Shown here: positions 18,791-27,095 of the stretch, in pieces
How the letters are laid out: every line of letters begins with the position of its first letter
How positions within the stretch are numbered: the first letter of the stretch is position 1
Source of the DNA: 21-14-0-10-47-8 sp966211795
Lineage (GTDB): Bacteria > Bdellovibrionota > Bdellovibrionia > Bdellovibrionales > Bdellovibrionaceae
Direction: 5' to 3'
NCBI GenBank assembly: GCA_966211795.1
Contig: CBIHNW010000002.1
Coordinates: 1 to 64,000 of the forward strand
Length of the DNA stretch: 64,000 nt
Translations under genes and position numbers: made by a program
Notes under the pieces: model-generated
Databases searched by the model: none
What the model saw: only the letters and a program-made list of their open reading frames with translations
Told to the model about the DNA's origin: nothing

Positions 18791-20973
18791 TGACTAAGAT
18801 CGTCTGGCGTCTTCTTTTTCTGACCATCGCTTTGCTTGGCTCCGAGAAAGCCTTCTCGCAATTCATTCCGTTTGGATTTTTTAAGATCAAGCCAGACAAA
18901 ATTGCCTTCACGACATCGACCCAATCCATCCTGGCCGGAAACTGTTCGGGCGCCTCGACGGTGCAATATCAAACTGCCGGCGGTGCCGCCAAAAACGTGA
19001 CTGCCGATTTGACCATTCCCCTTGATCCCTTGGCCGGAATGACTTTCTATTCAGATCAGTATTGTCTGACCGCGATCACGGACATCACCATCACGACGGG
19101 AAATAACTCGGCCAGCTTTTATTTCATCAGCAGTACGATCGGCGCCCGAAACATTTCACTGACTTACTCGGCCTCGCTCAAGACACAACAAAGTCAAACC
19201 ATCTCCACCAATTCTTTCGTGTGGACCGGTGGCGGAGGTAACGCTTTGTGGAGCACTGCCGGCAACTGGTCCGGCGGAGCCGCACCGGGAGCGACCGATC
19301 GCGCGCTGTTCGACACCACTTGCGCGGCCAACTGCTCTCCGAATATTTCCGCTTCCATCAATGTCGGAGGCGTTCGTCTTAGCACTGGTTACGCCGGCAC
19401 AATCACGCAAGCGGGTGGTAGCACCATCACCGCCGGTAGCGGTGGTTGGGTTCAGGCCGCCGGATCATTTGTAGGCTCGAGCAGCGGTGATGCGATCACG
19501 ATCAACGGCAACGTGGCCTTGGCCGCCGGTAGCTTCAAAGCCACCAGCGGAAACACCAGCATGGCTTATTCCTTATTTGTCTCCGGCACACCAAGCTTTG
19601 ATGCAAACGGTGGAACCGTGGTCTTTACCGCCATCTGTTGCGGAGCTTTTGGCCTGACGCCAGGTTCGATCGCTTTCAATCACGTGACATTTAATTCTTA
19701 TAATGTGCCCTTCGCCTTAACCGGAACCATGACCGTCGGTGGAAATTTAGCTTTTAACAACACCGGCGGTGTCAGTTCAATCAATGGCGGCACCATCAAC
19801 GCTTCCGGTGATGTGACGGTCACCAACTGGAACGGCGGTACGAGCACTTTGGCCTTGGTCGGCAGTGGCACCCAAACTTTGACAGGCACCAATGGCGCCT
19901 ACGTCCCTAGCATCAAGATTGCTTCGACCGGCACCGTGAATTTAGACGGAACGATCGAGCTCCACAATATGAATTCTTCTTTCGACTATACTTCGGGAAC
20001 GATCGCTGCTGGCACATCAGCCTTAAAATTCAATACCGGCTGCGGAACTTCGAACATCACCATCGCCGGTGCCAGTCATTTTAACGACGTCTCATTTGGT
20101 GTGAGTTCGTGCTCAGCCAATACCTATAACATCACCGGCACTTTATCCGTCGACGGCACACTGAAGTTCGAAAATAGCGGCGGCACAGGCGGTTCCGTCA
20201 ATGGTGGAACCATCAAAGCCTACGGGGATGTCACCGGCAATGGCTTTGGTGGAAGTAGCGGCGGCACCACCGTGGTGAGCGTCGAAGGAACGAGCCCGCA
20301 AACGATCACCGGAACCGCTTCGACAGTTTTCCCAAGCCTCACCATTGCCTCGGGTGATACGGTTGTTTTCTCGGGCGTCATCAAAATCGGCGGTGGAAGC
20401 ACTTACAACTATGTTGGGGGCACCCTGATTGCAGGAACTTCGACCTTGTATCTCACCGGCGGTTGCTTGACGACAACGGCCAGCAATGCTGCTTTCGAAG
20501 CCTATTACGACCTGACGATCAAAAACAGCAGCTGCACCAGTGAAAACTTTGTCTTGAGTGGAGCCTTCCGGGTCAGCCACAATCTCACGCTCGACAATGG
20601 CTCCGGTGCAATCAATGGCGGCGTCCTTGAAGCCCAAGGAGACGTTTCGATCTTGGGCGCGACCGGAAGCGTGCAGCTCAGCTTCACCGGCTCTTCGCAA
20701 CAAACTGTGACCGGCAATACCACCAACACTCCCAGTGGAGATATCGCCATTGATAATGGGGCCGGTATTCTTTTAGCAACCGACATGAGCTGGAACGGCG
20801 GCAGCCAAACGATTGATATCACCAGCGGCGACATTTGGATGGCGGGACACAATCTCACCCTTCATGCAATCAATCTGAATGGTCTATCGATCACCAAAGG
20901 CGGCGGCGTCCTGAAGGTCAACGGTTCCACGATTGGCACGGGCTCGTTCTTTGGCGGAACCATCAATCCTTAA
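18790..20973 (+). CDS. Large secreted beta-repeat surface protein
   Basis: The start is ATG 18790, sharing one base with the preceding stop (TAATG), so it is translationally coupled to the fibre gene; the frame extends upstream into that gene but only this start gives a signal peptide (LLFLTIALLGSEKAFS). The product is 727 residues. After a beta domain of about 120 residues there is FVWTGGGGNALWSTAGNWSG, the opening typical of autotransporter/haemagglutinin-type repeats. Then come three units of roughly 140 residues, each containing a version of NGGTINASGDVTV (NGGTIKAYGDVTG, NGGVLEAQGDVSI). It looks like a parallel beta-helix or stacked-sheet surface protein. No autotransporter barrel is visible. 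Confidence 0.65.
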   Translation: MTKIVWRLLFLTIALLGSEKAFSQFIPFGFFKIKPDKIAFTTSTQSILAGNCSGASTVQYQTAGGAAKNVTADLTIPLDPLAGMTFYSDQYCLTAITDITITTGNNSASFYFISSTIGARNISLTYSASLKTQQSQTISTNSFVWTGGGGNALWSTAGNWSGGAAPGATDRALFDTTCAANCSPNISASINVGGVRLSTGYAGTITQAGGSTITAGSGGWVQAAGSFVGSSSGDAITINGNVALAAGSFKATSGNTSMAYSLFVSGTPSFDANGGTVVFTAICCGAFGLTPGSIAFNHVTFNSYNVPFALTGTMTVGGNLAFNNTGGVSSINGGTINASGDVTVTNWNGGTSTLALVGSGTQTLTGTNGAYVPSIKIASTGTVNLDGTIELHNMNSSFDYTSGTIAAGTSALKFNTGCGTSNITIAGASHFNDVSFGVSSCSANTYNITGTLSVDGTLKFENSGGTGGSVNGGTIKAYGDVTGNGFGGSSGGTTVVSVEGTSPQTITGTASTVFPSLTIASGDTVVFSGVIKIGGGSTYNYVGGTLIAGTSTLYLTGGCLTTTASNAAFEAYYDLTIKNSSCTSENFVLSGAFRVSHNLTLDNGSGAINGGVLEAQGDVSILGATGSVQLSFTGSSQQTVTGNTTNTPSGDIAIDNGAGILLATDMSWNGGSQTIDITSGDIWMAGHNLTLHAINLNGLSITKGGGVLKVNGSTIGTGSFFGGTINP

Positions 20974-21160
20974 CCTGAAACCCAAGCCATCCCTCTCCCC
21001 GAGCGACGTTTGATCTCGAATTAAACCCAGGACCCGGCTTGTCATGTTCCCCAAATCCATGGAAAGTGCCTGCAAAACGGCCTGATCTCCGGGTTTTAAA
21101 GCGATTTAAGGCTCGGATTCATTCGATCGAGTGGGCCGTCACTTTCTTCGTGATGTCCTG

Positions 21161-21189
21161 TTGCATTGACTGAGGGGCCGTGTTATCAC
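21161..21189 (+). promoter_or_regulatory. Candidate rpsT promoter
   Basis: TTGCAT (21161-21166), a 17-nt spacer and TATCAC (21184-21189) resemble a sigma-70 type promoter. The transcript would start near 21196, about 30 nt before the rpsT start. Only the spacing and partial consensus support it. Confidence 0.4.
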
Positions 21190-21226
21190 CATCTCTCTTT
21201 AAAAGACAATTCGTGGAGGTTATCCC

Positions 21227-21493
21227 TTGGCAAATCATAAGTCGGCAGAAAAAAGAGCACGTCAGTCCCTGAAACGTAAGGCTCGTAACTCTCAGAATAA
21301 AGCTGCTGTTAAAACTTTCGAAAAAAATCTCGTGAAAGCGATCGAATCTAAATCCAAAGATTTGGATAAGGCACTTCAAGCTTACATGAAAAAAGCAATG
21401 TCTGCGGTCAGCAAAGGCACATTGCGAAAAGAAACAATCGCCCGCAAAATCGGTCGTTTGTCAGCACGCGCACACAAAGCTCTTGCGAAATAG
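21227..21493 (+). CDS. rpsT: 30S ribosomal protein S20
   Basis: The product is 88 residues, the usual length of S20. It starts at TTG 21227 with a strong ggaggt 8 nt upstream; no ATG fits. The sequence ANHKSAEKRARQSLKRKARN is the standard S20 N-terminus, and the end GRLSARAHKALAK is also typical. S20 binds 16S rRNA in the body of the small subunit. A non-ATG start is also known in Escherichia coli rpsT, where it takes part in autoregulation. It is monocistronic here, with a candidate promoter upstream and a terminator downstream. Confidence 0.97.
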   Translation: MANHKSAEKRARQSLKRKARNSQNKAAVKTFEKNLVKAIESKSKDLDKALQAYMKKAMSAVSKGTLRKETIARKIGRLSARAHKALAK

Positions 21494-21525
21494 TCTCTTG
21501 CTGAATTAATCGTTTTCCAATTATC

Positions 21526-21562
21526 AAAAGGAGAAGGTCACCCTTCTCCTTTTTGTTTTTTC
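21526..21562 (+). terminator. rpsT terminator
   Basis: A perfect 12-bp stem (aaaaggagaagg, 21526-21537; ccttctcctttt, 21542-21553) with a 4-nt loop is followed by a T-rich run (ttttgttttttcc). It lies 32 nt after the rpsT stop. Confidence 0.9.
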
Positions 21563-21641
21563 CAAGCCGGTACGGACCTGAGATTCCATCCCGGCGTTTG
21601 GAATAAAATATTTCCAGCTCCGAGCTGGAAATGGGGGAAAC

Positions 21642-23078
21642 GTGAAACGCAGTCTGAAATCCGTAACGATGATTGGTGCTCTGGCTTTGATCTTTTTGGC
21701 GATCAGCCCGGCCGCATTGGCCGAAACCGTCATCCGCATCAAGCCGCTGAAAAAATCCGAAATCCGCGCCATCCACAACAGTCTGGTCACCGGCCAGCCG
21801 CTGAAACAGTCCACCTTAAACCGTGATTCGGGCGACGAAACGACATGCGAACCACCCGCTTTCTTTGGTTTAAATCGCCAAGGTTACGTCACCGTTCCTG
21901 AAGACTATGACAATCCCAACGGCCGCCAGATCAAAGTTTTCTATTATGGCCGCGTTCAAACCGGACATGATCCGGTCGTGTTTTTCAACGGTGGCCCCGG
22001 CTCCGACAGCCACGGCAGTGCCCAGATCATCGAAGGTGATTTCATTCAATCCCCCGAAGTCCACCAGCTCTCATTCATCTACATCGATCAACGTGGCACC
22101 GGCTGCTCGGACGCATTTCCTTCCGAGCCGACTCCCGAAACCGTGCAGCGCCTGACTCATTACACTTCTGATAATATCGTTCGCGATTCCGAGGCAGTGC
22201 GCGAAACCCTTTTCGGCGCAGGCTCACAGTGGAAGGTCTTCGGCCAAAGCTACGGTGGCTTGATCGTTCATCGCTACGCTTTGACGGCTCCACAATCGAT
22301 CAAGGGCGCTTACGCTCACGGTTTTTCTTTGATGAAGGACCAAGCAGATTGGCTCGCCAAGCGAATCAAATCTCAAAAACGAGTTTTAGAATTGTACTTC
22401 CAAAAATATCCGGGCGATCGCGAAAAGCTTGCCAGCATTCGCCAACAGATCGCCGAAGACTTGTGCTTTACTGACAATGGCACCAAAGTCTGCGGTCCCA
22501 AAGTGATCGACGCCATGACCATGTTCTTGGGTTTTTCTTCCAGCTGGTATTACATGGATGCAACCATCAACAACCTTCTAGGCAGCGATGGCCAATTGAA
22601 TATGTCTGAACTGACCAAATTCGTGCGCAATTACGTCTTTGGAACTTACAACAATAATGGCCTGGCAGGCTCGGTCATCTCGATCAGCGAAATCTCGGAT
22701 GGCGAGTCCGATCAGATCGCCTGCGCGAAAGTGAATCAAACGCTGGTCGATCAGGGCGAGACCCCAGATCAGTGGCTGATCAACGAGTGCCGCTTGCTGG
22801 CCGGAATGACCAACGACAAGTGGACCGAACTTTTGAAGGACGTTAAAAATCAGAAGCAAATGACTCCCGAAATGCTGAAAGAAGCGCTGGCGAAAAATCC
22901 AAAGCTTCCTTTCTTTTTGTACTCGGGCCAAAAAGACGTCTTCGTTCCGGTTGAAACTTTCACCGAAGAGGTCGACCTGTTGGGTTCACTGCTGACCTAC
23001 CGCTCGTTCCCCGACTCTGGCCACGAAGGTTTTCACACCGAACGCCAAGTCTGGAAAGACCTCGTTTCCATCCATTAG
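21642..23078 (+). CDS. Exported S33-family alpha/beta-hydrolase peptidase
   Basis: The product is 478 residues from GTG 21642 (gggggaaac upstream). The signal peptide is LALIFLAISPAALA. The alpha/beta-hydrolase core shows VVFFNGGPGSDSHG (oxyanion HGGP-type loop), YIDQRGTGCSD, the nucleophile motif VFGQSYGGLI (Ser near residue 203), a likely acid in SGQKDVFVP and the His in DSGHEGFH. This pattern is the S33 prolyl/tripeptidyl aminopeptidase-like group. It would act in the periplasm or outside the cell, releasing N-terminal residues from peptides, which suits a predator digesting prey protein. Substrate is not readable from sequence. It stands alone. Confidence 0.88.
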   Translation: MKRSLKSVTMIGALALIFLAISPAALAETVIRIKPLKKSEIRAIHNSLVTGQPLKQSTLNRDSGDETTCEPPAFFGLNRQGYVTVPEDYDNPNGRQIKVFYYGRVQTGHDPVVFFNGGPGSDSHGSAQIIEGDFIQSPEVHQLSFIYIDQRGTGCSDAFPSEPTPETVQRLTHYTSDNIVRDSEAVRETLFGAGSQWKVFGQSYGGLIVHRYALTAPQSIKGAYAHGFSLMKDQADWLAKRIKSQKRVLELYFQKYPGDREKLASIRQQIAEDLCFTDNGTKVCGPKVIDAMTMFLGFSSSWYYMDATINNLLGSDGQLNMSELTKFVRNYVFGTYNNNGLAGSVISISEISDGESDQIACAKVNQTLVDQGETPDQWLINECRLLAGMTNDKWTELLKDVKNQKQMTPEMLKEALAKNPKLPFFLYSGQKDVFVPVETFTEEVDLLGSLLTYRSFPDSGHEGFHTERQVWKDLVSIH

Positions 23079-23102
23079 GTTTTCGTAAGCGCCCGTTTCG
23101 TG

Positions 23103-23146
23103 CCCTCACATTCTTGTCGACTGATTGGTAGACAAGAATGTAAGGG
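23103..23146. repeat. Long inverted repeat after the peptidase gene
   Basis: Arms 23103-23118 (ccctcacattcttgtc) and 23131-23146 (gacaagaatgtaaggg) pair at 15 of 16 positions around a 12-nt loop. It starts 24 nt after the peptidase stop. It may act as a terminator or mRNA-stabilising hairpin, but no T-run follows. Confidence 0.6.
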
Positions 23147-23361
23147 AAGCGCTGAATTCTTCAAACCCACACTTTGCCTTGTTGAGCGAACACCGGATGC
23201 AGGCCAAAGATCTGCGCGACCCGGCCGCTCGAAACTGGCAGGTCTTTTGCGTTCTTCCTGAAAGCGAATTCCTCTATCTGTCCTGGGACAGATTTCAAAC
23301 TGGCCATTGAATTGCAATTCCAAAGTCTGAGCTGAAACTTTTCGGCAAGAAAGGAATGCGC

Positions 23362-23862
23362 ATGGCTTCAGGGAACTTTCGATTGGCAGTTTTAATTCCG
23401 ATTTTCTGTGTCCTGTTAGGTTGCGGCTCTGGAACCAGCTCCGACAATGGTGGGACCAGCAGCAGTGCGGACAATGGCGCCCCTGCACAACCAACTCCGG
23501 TTCCGCCCCCGACCGGGACAGATGCCACGATCACGACCGACACCGTGCGAACCCGATCCCTGGCTGTTTGTTTGAATTGTCACAACGGTGTGACGCAAGC
23601 TCCGGATTTACGAACGGCACAAGCGGTGAAAAACAACTCCACCCAAATTCAATTCCAAGTGAACAACAATCGCATGCCGCCACCCAATTCCGGATTTCCA
23701 CTCTTGGATGCCTGTCAGCGACAACTGCTCAACCAGTGGATCCTACTCGGGACCCCGGATACGAGCTCGGTCAAAGTCAACACTCTCGCCAATTGCCCCA
23801 ATGGCCTGATCGATTTTGATGTCGACGATGGGACGGATGCGGCCGCGACAGATTTAGATTGA
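23362..23862 (+). CDS. Monohaem c-type cytochrome-like lipoprotein
   Basis: The product is 166 residues from ATG 23362 (aagga 6 nt upstream); ATG 23356 is too close to the site. The signal peptide ends in the lipobox VLLGCGS. Then comes a 30-residue Ser/Gly/Pro-rich linker. The functional part begins with LAVCLNCHNG, one CxxCH haem-binding motif, followed by NNNRMPPPNSGFPLL, where the Met could be the sixth haem ligand, and LLNQWILLGTP, resembling the last helix of small cytochrome c domains. It is probably a membrane-tethered periplasmic electron carrier. It is not next to respiratory genes, so its partner is unknown. Confidence 0.75.
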   Translation: MASGNFRLAVLIPIFCVLLGCGSGTSSDNGGTSSSADNGAPAQPTPVPPPTGTDATITTDTVRTRSLAVCLNCHNGVTQAPDLRTAQAVKNNSTQIQFQVNNNRMPPPNSGFPLLDACQRQLLNQWILLGTPDTSSVKVNTLANCPNGLIDFDVDDGTDAAATDLD

Positions 23863-23873
23863 GTTGAGAACCT

Positions 23874-24221
23874 CTACTCGAATTCGGAACGGGCCGAGAC
23901 GTAAGCGCGGATTTCGCGTTTGTGTTCGAACTTTAAATTTTTGAACGAGCAGCCCATCAGGTATCCGCCAGTTGCGTCGGCTTGTTGGTTGCGAATTTGG
24001 ATGCGCACGCAAACAAAGCTGCCATCCGGGATCTGGAAACTGATGACGGCTTCGGCGTCTATGGGAAGTGCTCGATCCGAATAAAATGCCAGGCCACCTT
24101 CACCGATTTCGGCTCCCATGCCGACCGAATAATCGCCATTCAACAAAAGACCCATGGCCCGCACGAATCGACGTCGCGGAAATTTTCGTTTGTATTGAAG
24201 ATCTGCCATGGATAATGCCAT
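23874..24221 (-). CDS. PilZ-like domain protein
   Basis: The product is 115 residues from the ATG ending at 24221; a TTG one codon upstream is possible. Nearly the whole protein is one PilZ-type beta-barrel: KRKFPRRRFVRAMG gives the Arg-rich first element, while the second element reads AEIGEGGLAF, so the usual (D/N)xSxxG Asn/Asp and Ser are missing. Cyclic-di-GMP binding may therefore be weak or lost. It follows holA by about 35 nt on the same strand and may be cotranscribed with lptE-holA. A regulatory role is inferred. Confidence 0.7.
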   Translation of the reverse strand: MALSMADLQYKRKFPRRRFVRAMGLLLNGDYSVGMGAEIGEGGLAFYSDRALPIDAEAVISFQIPDGSFVCVRIQIRNQQADATGGYLMGCSFKNLKFEHKREIRAYVSARSEFE

Positions 24222-24256
24222 CAATTCTTTATCGGCGAGCCGAGCGCGAAAGATGA

Positions 24257-25318
24257 CTAGAGCTTGGTCTGGTGAGCACCATCCGCGCGAGAATTGCTGG
24301 ATTGTTGCAGACTGCAGGTTTTTAAAATCATATTTTCAAGCCAGATGTGCGACGAAAGCGGCGAGGACTTGAGGGCGCGATCCGTTTCCGCCAAGATCAA
24401 CAAGCTGTTTTCAAGTTTCTTGACCGACCATCGTCGGGCCTGTTGCACGTAATCCTGCAGGTAATAAGTCGGCACCTGCGCGAATGTCGCCAGGCGCTGA
24501 CCCGAAAGCCCTTGATCCATCCCCTGTTTGATCATCAGCAAGATGCGCATGTGGCGCGCGACCAGGGCGATGATGCCAATCTCGCTTTGTCCCTGATCCA
24601 AAAGCTGCACCAGTTGCACCAGCGATTGCACGCGGTCGCCTTCGGCGATTTTTTCGGTGAGATCAAAAACGTTTTCTTCGCGCTTTTTCGATACGCACTG
24701 GGCGACGTCTTCCAGATCAACGGTTTTGCGATCGCCCACGAAATCACGAAGCTTCACGACTTCGGATTCGATTTCCGTCAATTGATTGCCGACCAGACGA
24801 TGCAAAAGCTGAATCGCTTCATCCGAAATCGTCAGCTCGTGACCCTTGCAGATATGGCGGATCCATCCCGGAATTTGATTTTCAAATGGCTTCTTGAATT
24901 CAACGTGCACGGCTTGTTCGTACAAATGTTTGTAGAACTTTTTACGCTTGTCGATTTTTCCACCGACCAAAATAAAAACCGAGCTTTCAACCGGAGACTC
25001 GAACAAAGGTTCCAGTGCCGCCCACTCTTTGTCGGTGAGATCTTGCACTTCCCGAAGCAGGATGACCCGACGGGGGGCCATCATCGGCAGCGTTTCGACC
25101 TCGTCACGAACCTGAGAGATTTCAACGTCGCTGGCGTAATAGGAATTGTAATTGAAATCCGCGGCTCCGCCATGCAGGGCGCAGACCTTGATGTAATTGA
25201 CGGCTTGTTGGATCAAGTAAGGTTCTTCACCAAAAAAGAAATACAGTGGAGAGAAGGACTGGGATTCAAGACTTTTTTCGACGCTTGCGTAAAATTGCTG
25301 AGGTTCAAGTTGTGGCAT
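24257..25318 (-). CDS. holA: DNA polymerase III subunit delta
   Basis: The product is 353 residues, close to the family norm. The N-terminal AAA-like domain starts SFSPLYFFFGEEPYLIQQAV, the standard delta opening (Y-hh-GEE-x-hLh), and continues with VILLREVQDL and VFILVGGKIDKRKKFYK. The C-terminal collar region contains ALVARHMRILLMIKQ, also typical. Delta is the wrench that opens the sliding clamp in the clamp loader. The gene starts 3 nt after the lptE stop, the same lptE-holA order seen in many proteobacteria, which supports both calls. Confidence 0.93.
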   Translation of the reverse strand: MPQLEPQQFYASVEKSLESQSFSPLYFFFGEEPYLIQQAVNYIKVCALHGGAADFNYNSYYASDVEISQVRDEVETLPMMAPRRVILLREVQDLTDKEWAALEPLFESPVESSVFILVGGKIDKRKKFYKHLYEQAVHVEFKKPFENQIPGWIRHICKGHELTISDEAIQLLHRLVGNQLTEIESEVVKLRDFVGDRKTVDLEDVAQCVSKKREENVFDLTEKIAEGDRVQSLVQLVQLLDQGQSEIGIIALVARHMRILLMIKQGMDQGLSGQRLATFAQVPTYYLQDYVQQARRWSVKKLENSLLILAETDRALKSSPLSSHIWLENMILKTCSLQQSSNSRADGAHQTKL

Positions 25319-25321
25319 CGC

Positions 25322-25897
25322 TTAAAAGTTTTCCGTGATTCGATCATGAGCCTCGGACATCATATCCAACGCTTTCCGCTCAATGTTTTGCCTTCTTGCA
25401 GAAAGATTGTAAAGTGGATTCACCGTGTTAACCCCAGCAGTGGTGACCTGAGGAGCACTGTAACTTCGCTCACCGGTGAAGTTTCCGGACCACAAAACGG
25501 CTTTGTCCGAATTTCTTTTCAACACTATATTGGCGGTGATTAAAATCTGGTACTGCGAAGTGAAGACCGTTCCCAATGGAAGATCGGCTCGCGTGTCCGA
25601 ACTCAAGTCCCCACTCTTGTTGTAAGTGACGGATTCGATGACGCCTTCCACAACGACTTCGGCTTGTTTCGCATCGGTCACGCGCCCAATTTTCGTGCGC
25701 TCGAACTGTTGAATCAAAGCATTGGTGAAGGCGACTTCGATCCCGGGCTCTTGAGATTTATTTTTAAAGATCGGAATGAACACCTGATGGTAACCACCTG
25801 GCAGACTGCGGTCGGGACTGCCCAATCGATAAGCGCATCCGCTCAGCCCAAATGACAAGCACAACAGGGCCGAGAGCAAAATGCTTTTCATCGTCAT
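25322..25897 (-). CDS. lptE: LPS-assembly lipoprotein LptE-like
   Basis: The frame runs to 25957, but that start would overlap the divergent aminotransferase gene; I prefer the ATG ending at 25897, which gives MTMKSILLSALLCLSFGLSG and the lipobox LSGCAY. The mature domain reads YRLGSPDRSLPGGYHQVFIP and IEVAFTNALIQQFERTKIG, patterns of the LptE fold, and VVVEGVIESVTYN. LptE sits inside the LptD barrel and helps insert lipopolysaccharide into the outer leaflet. Sequence similarity in this family is low, so the following holA gene is important support. Confidence 0.8.
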   Translation of the reverse strand: MTMKSILLSALLCLSFGLSGCAYRLGSPDRSLPGGYHQVFIPIFKNKSQEPGIEVAFTNALIQQFERTKIGRVTDAKQAEVVVEGVIESVTYNKSGDLSSDTRADLPLGTVFTSQYQILITANIVLKRNSDKAVLWSGNFTGERSYSAPQVTTAGVNTVNPLYNLSARRQNIERKALDMMSEAHDRITENF

Positions 25898-25940
25898 AGA
25901 CGTGCTGACTTTCAAGATCGCTTTCAGGTAAGATTCCGGC

Positions 25941-27095
25941 ATGGACACAGAATACAATGTTTTAGCTCCAGGTCCAGTGAATCTCCATCCCCGCGTGCAA
26001 GCGGCGCTGGCGCTGCCGATGATTCACCACCGCACCCCCGAGTTTGACCGAATTTTAGCACGCGTCTTGTCGCGACTGAAAACCGTGTTTCAAACCCAAG
26101 AGCCCGTGTTTATTTCGACTTCGACCGGTTCGGGCGGCATGGAAGCCCTTTTGGTCAATGTTCTTTCAACCGGTGACCGCGTCTTGGGCATCGATTCCGG
26201 AAAATTTGGCGAGCGTTGGTGCGAGATGGCAGAAACCTTCGGCGCCACCGTCGATCGACTGCAGGTGCCATGGGGACAGGCCGTCTCCCCGGCCAGCGTG
26301 GAAAAACATTTGGCCACTCATCCCGACACCAAAATCGTTTTGTGCCAAGCCTGCGAAACCAGCTCGGGCGTCGTGCATCCGATTCACGAACTGGGTGCTT
26401 TGATTCAGAAATATCCCGACACTCTTTTTTTGGTCGACGGCATCACCGCCTTGGGCGCCATGCCCCTGCCGATGGATTTATGGAATATCGATGGCCTGGT
26501 CGGCGGTTCGCAAAAAGCCTTCATGCTCCCCACGGGTCTGTCGCTTTTCTCATTCTCAAAAAAAGCCTGGAAGAAGATCGAAAAAAATCAAACTCCGCGA
26601 TTTTATTTTGACGTGCGAAAAGAGAAAAAGGCCAACGACAAAGGCGAAACTTTTTTCAGCTCGAACGTCTCTTTGATTCGCGCGCTCGACGTGGTTTTAG
26701 ATTTGATCGAAGAACGGGGCCTTAAAACCTTGTTCAAAGATATCGAACAGCGCGCGGTCTTTACGCGCACCTTCGCGCAAAAAATGGGCTTCAAACTTTT
26801 CGCGGAAAAGCCCTCGAGCTCTTTGACCGCTTTGACAGTGCCGATGACGATCGACAGCCAGAAAGTTCGCCAAAGTCTGGAAGAAAAATATCAGATCACC
26901 ATCATGGGCGGCCAAGATCAGGTCAAAGGCAAAATTCTGCGCATCGGGCACATGGGTTACATTCAACCCAAACAAATGGTCGAGCTGATGATGAAGCTTG
27001 GCGAGATCCTGCACAGTTATGATGATCAGCTCTGCACGCCCGCGCAAATGAAAGCGCTCGAGCCCGAAATGCGACAATTCTGGGGGCTTTCGTGA
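25941..27095 (+). CDS. Class V aminotransferase (serine-pyruvate/phosphoserine type)
   Basis: The product is 384 residues. It starts NVLAPGPVNLHPRVQAALAL, the standard opening of small class V aminotransferases, then MIHHRTPEFD. The active-site lysine is in LVGGSQKAFMLPTGLSL, which follows FLVDGITALGAMP with the PLP-holding Asp. STGSGGMEALLVNVLS forms the phosphate-binding loop. Such enzymes use serine, alanine or phosphoserine as amino donor. The stop overlaps the start of a hydroxyacid dehydrogenase by 4 nt (GTGA). The pair could make serine from 3-phosphoglycerate as an alternative to SerC plus SerA; the exact substrate is not certain. Confidence 0.88.
   Translation: MDTEYNVLAPGPVNLHPRVQAALALPMIHHRTPEFDRILARVLSRLKTVFQTQEPVFISTSTGSGGMEALLVNVLSTGDRVLGIDSGKFGERWCEMAETFGATVDRLQVPWGQAVSPASVEKHLATHPDTKIVLCQACETSSGVVHPIHELGALIQKYPDTLFLVDGITALGAMPLPMDLWNIDGLVGGSQKAFMLPTGLSLFSFSKKAWKKIEKNQTPRFYFDVRKEKKANDKGETFFSSNVSLIRALDVVLDLIEERGLKTLFKDIEQRAVFTRTFAQKMGFKLFAEKPSSSLTALTVPMTIDSQKVRQSLEEKYQITIMGGQDQVKGKILRIGHMGYIQPKQMVELMMKLGEILHSYDDQLCTPAQMKALEPEMRQFWGLS

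Noticed and set aside
16343..20973. Glycine/threonine-rich repeats read as a prophage tail region
   Set aside because: Both proteins have secretion signals and no other phage structural, lysis or packaging genes are near; they look like host surface proteins.
24347..25543. 398-codon plus-strand frame opposite holA and lptE
   Set aside because: It is a mirror of two well-supported genes and has no recognisable protein pattern.
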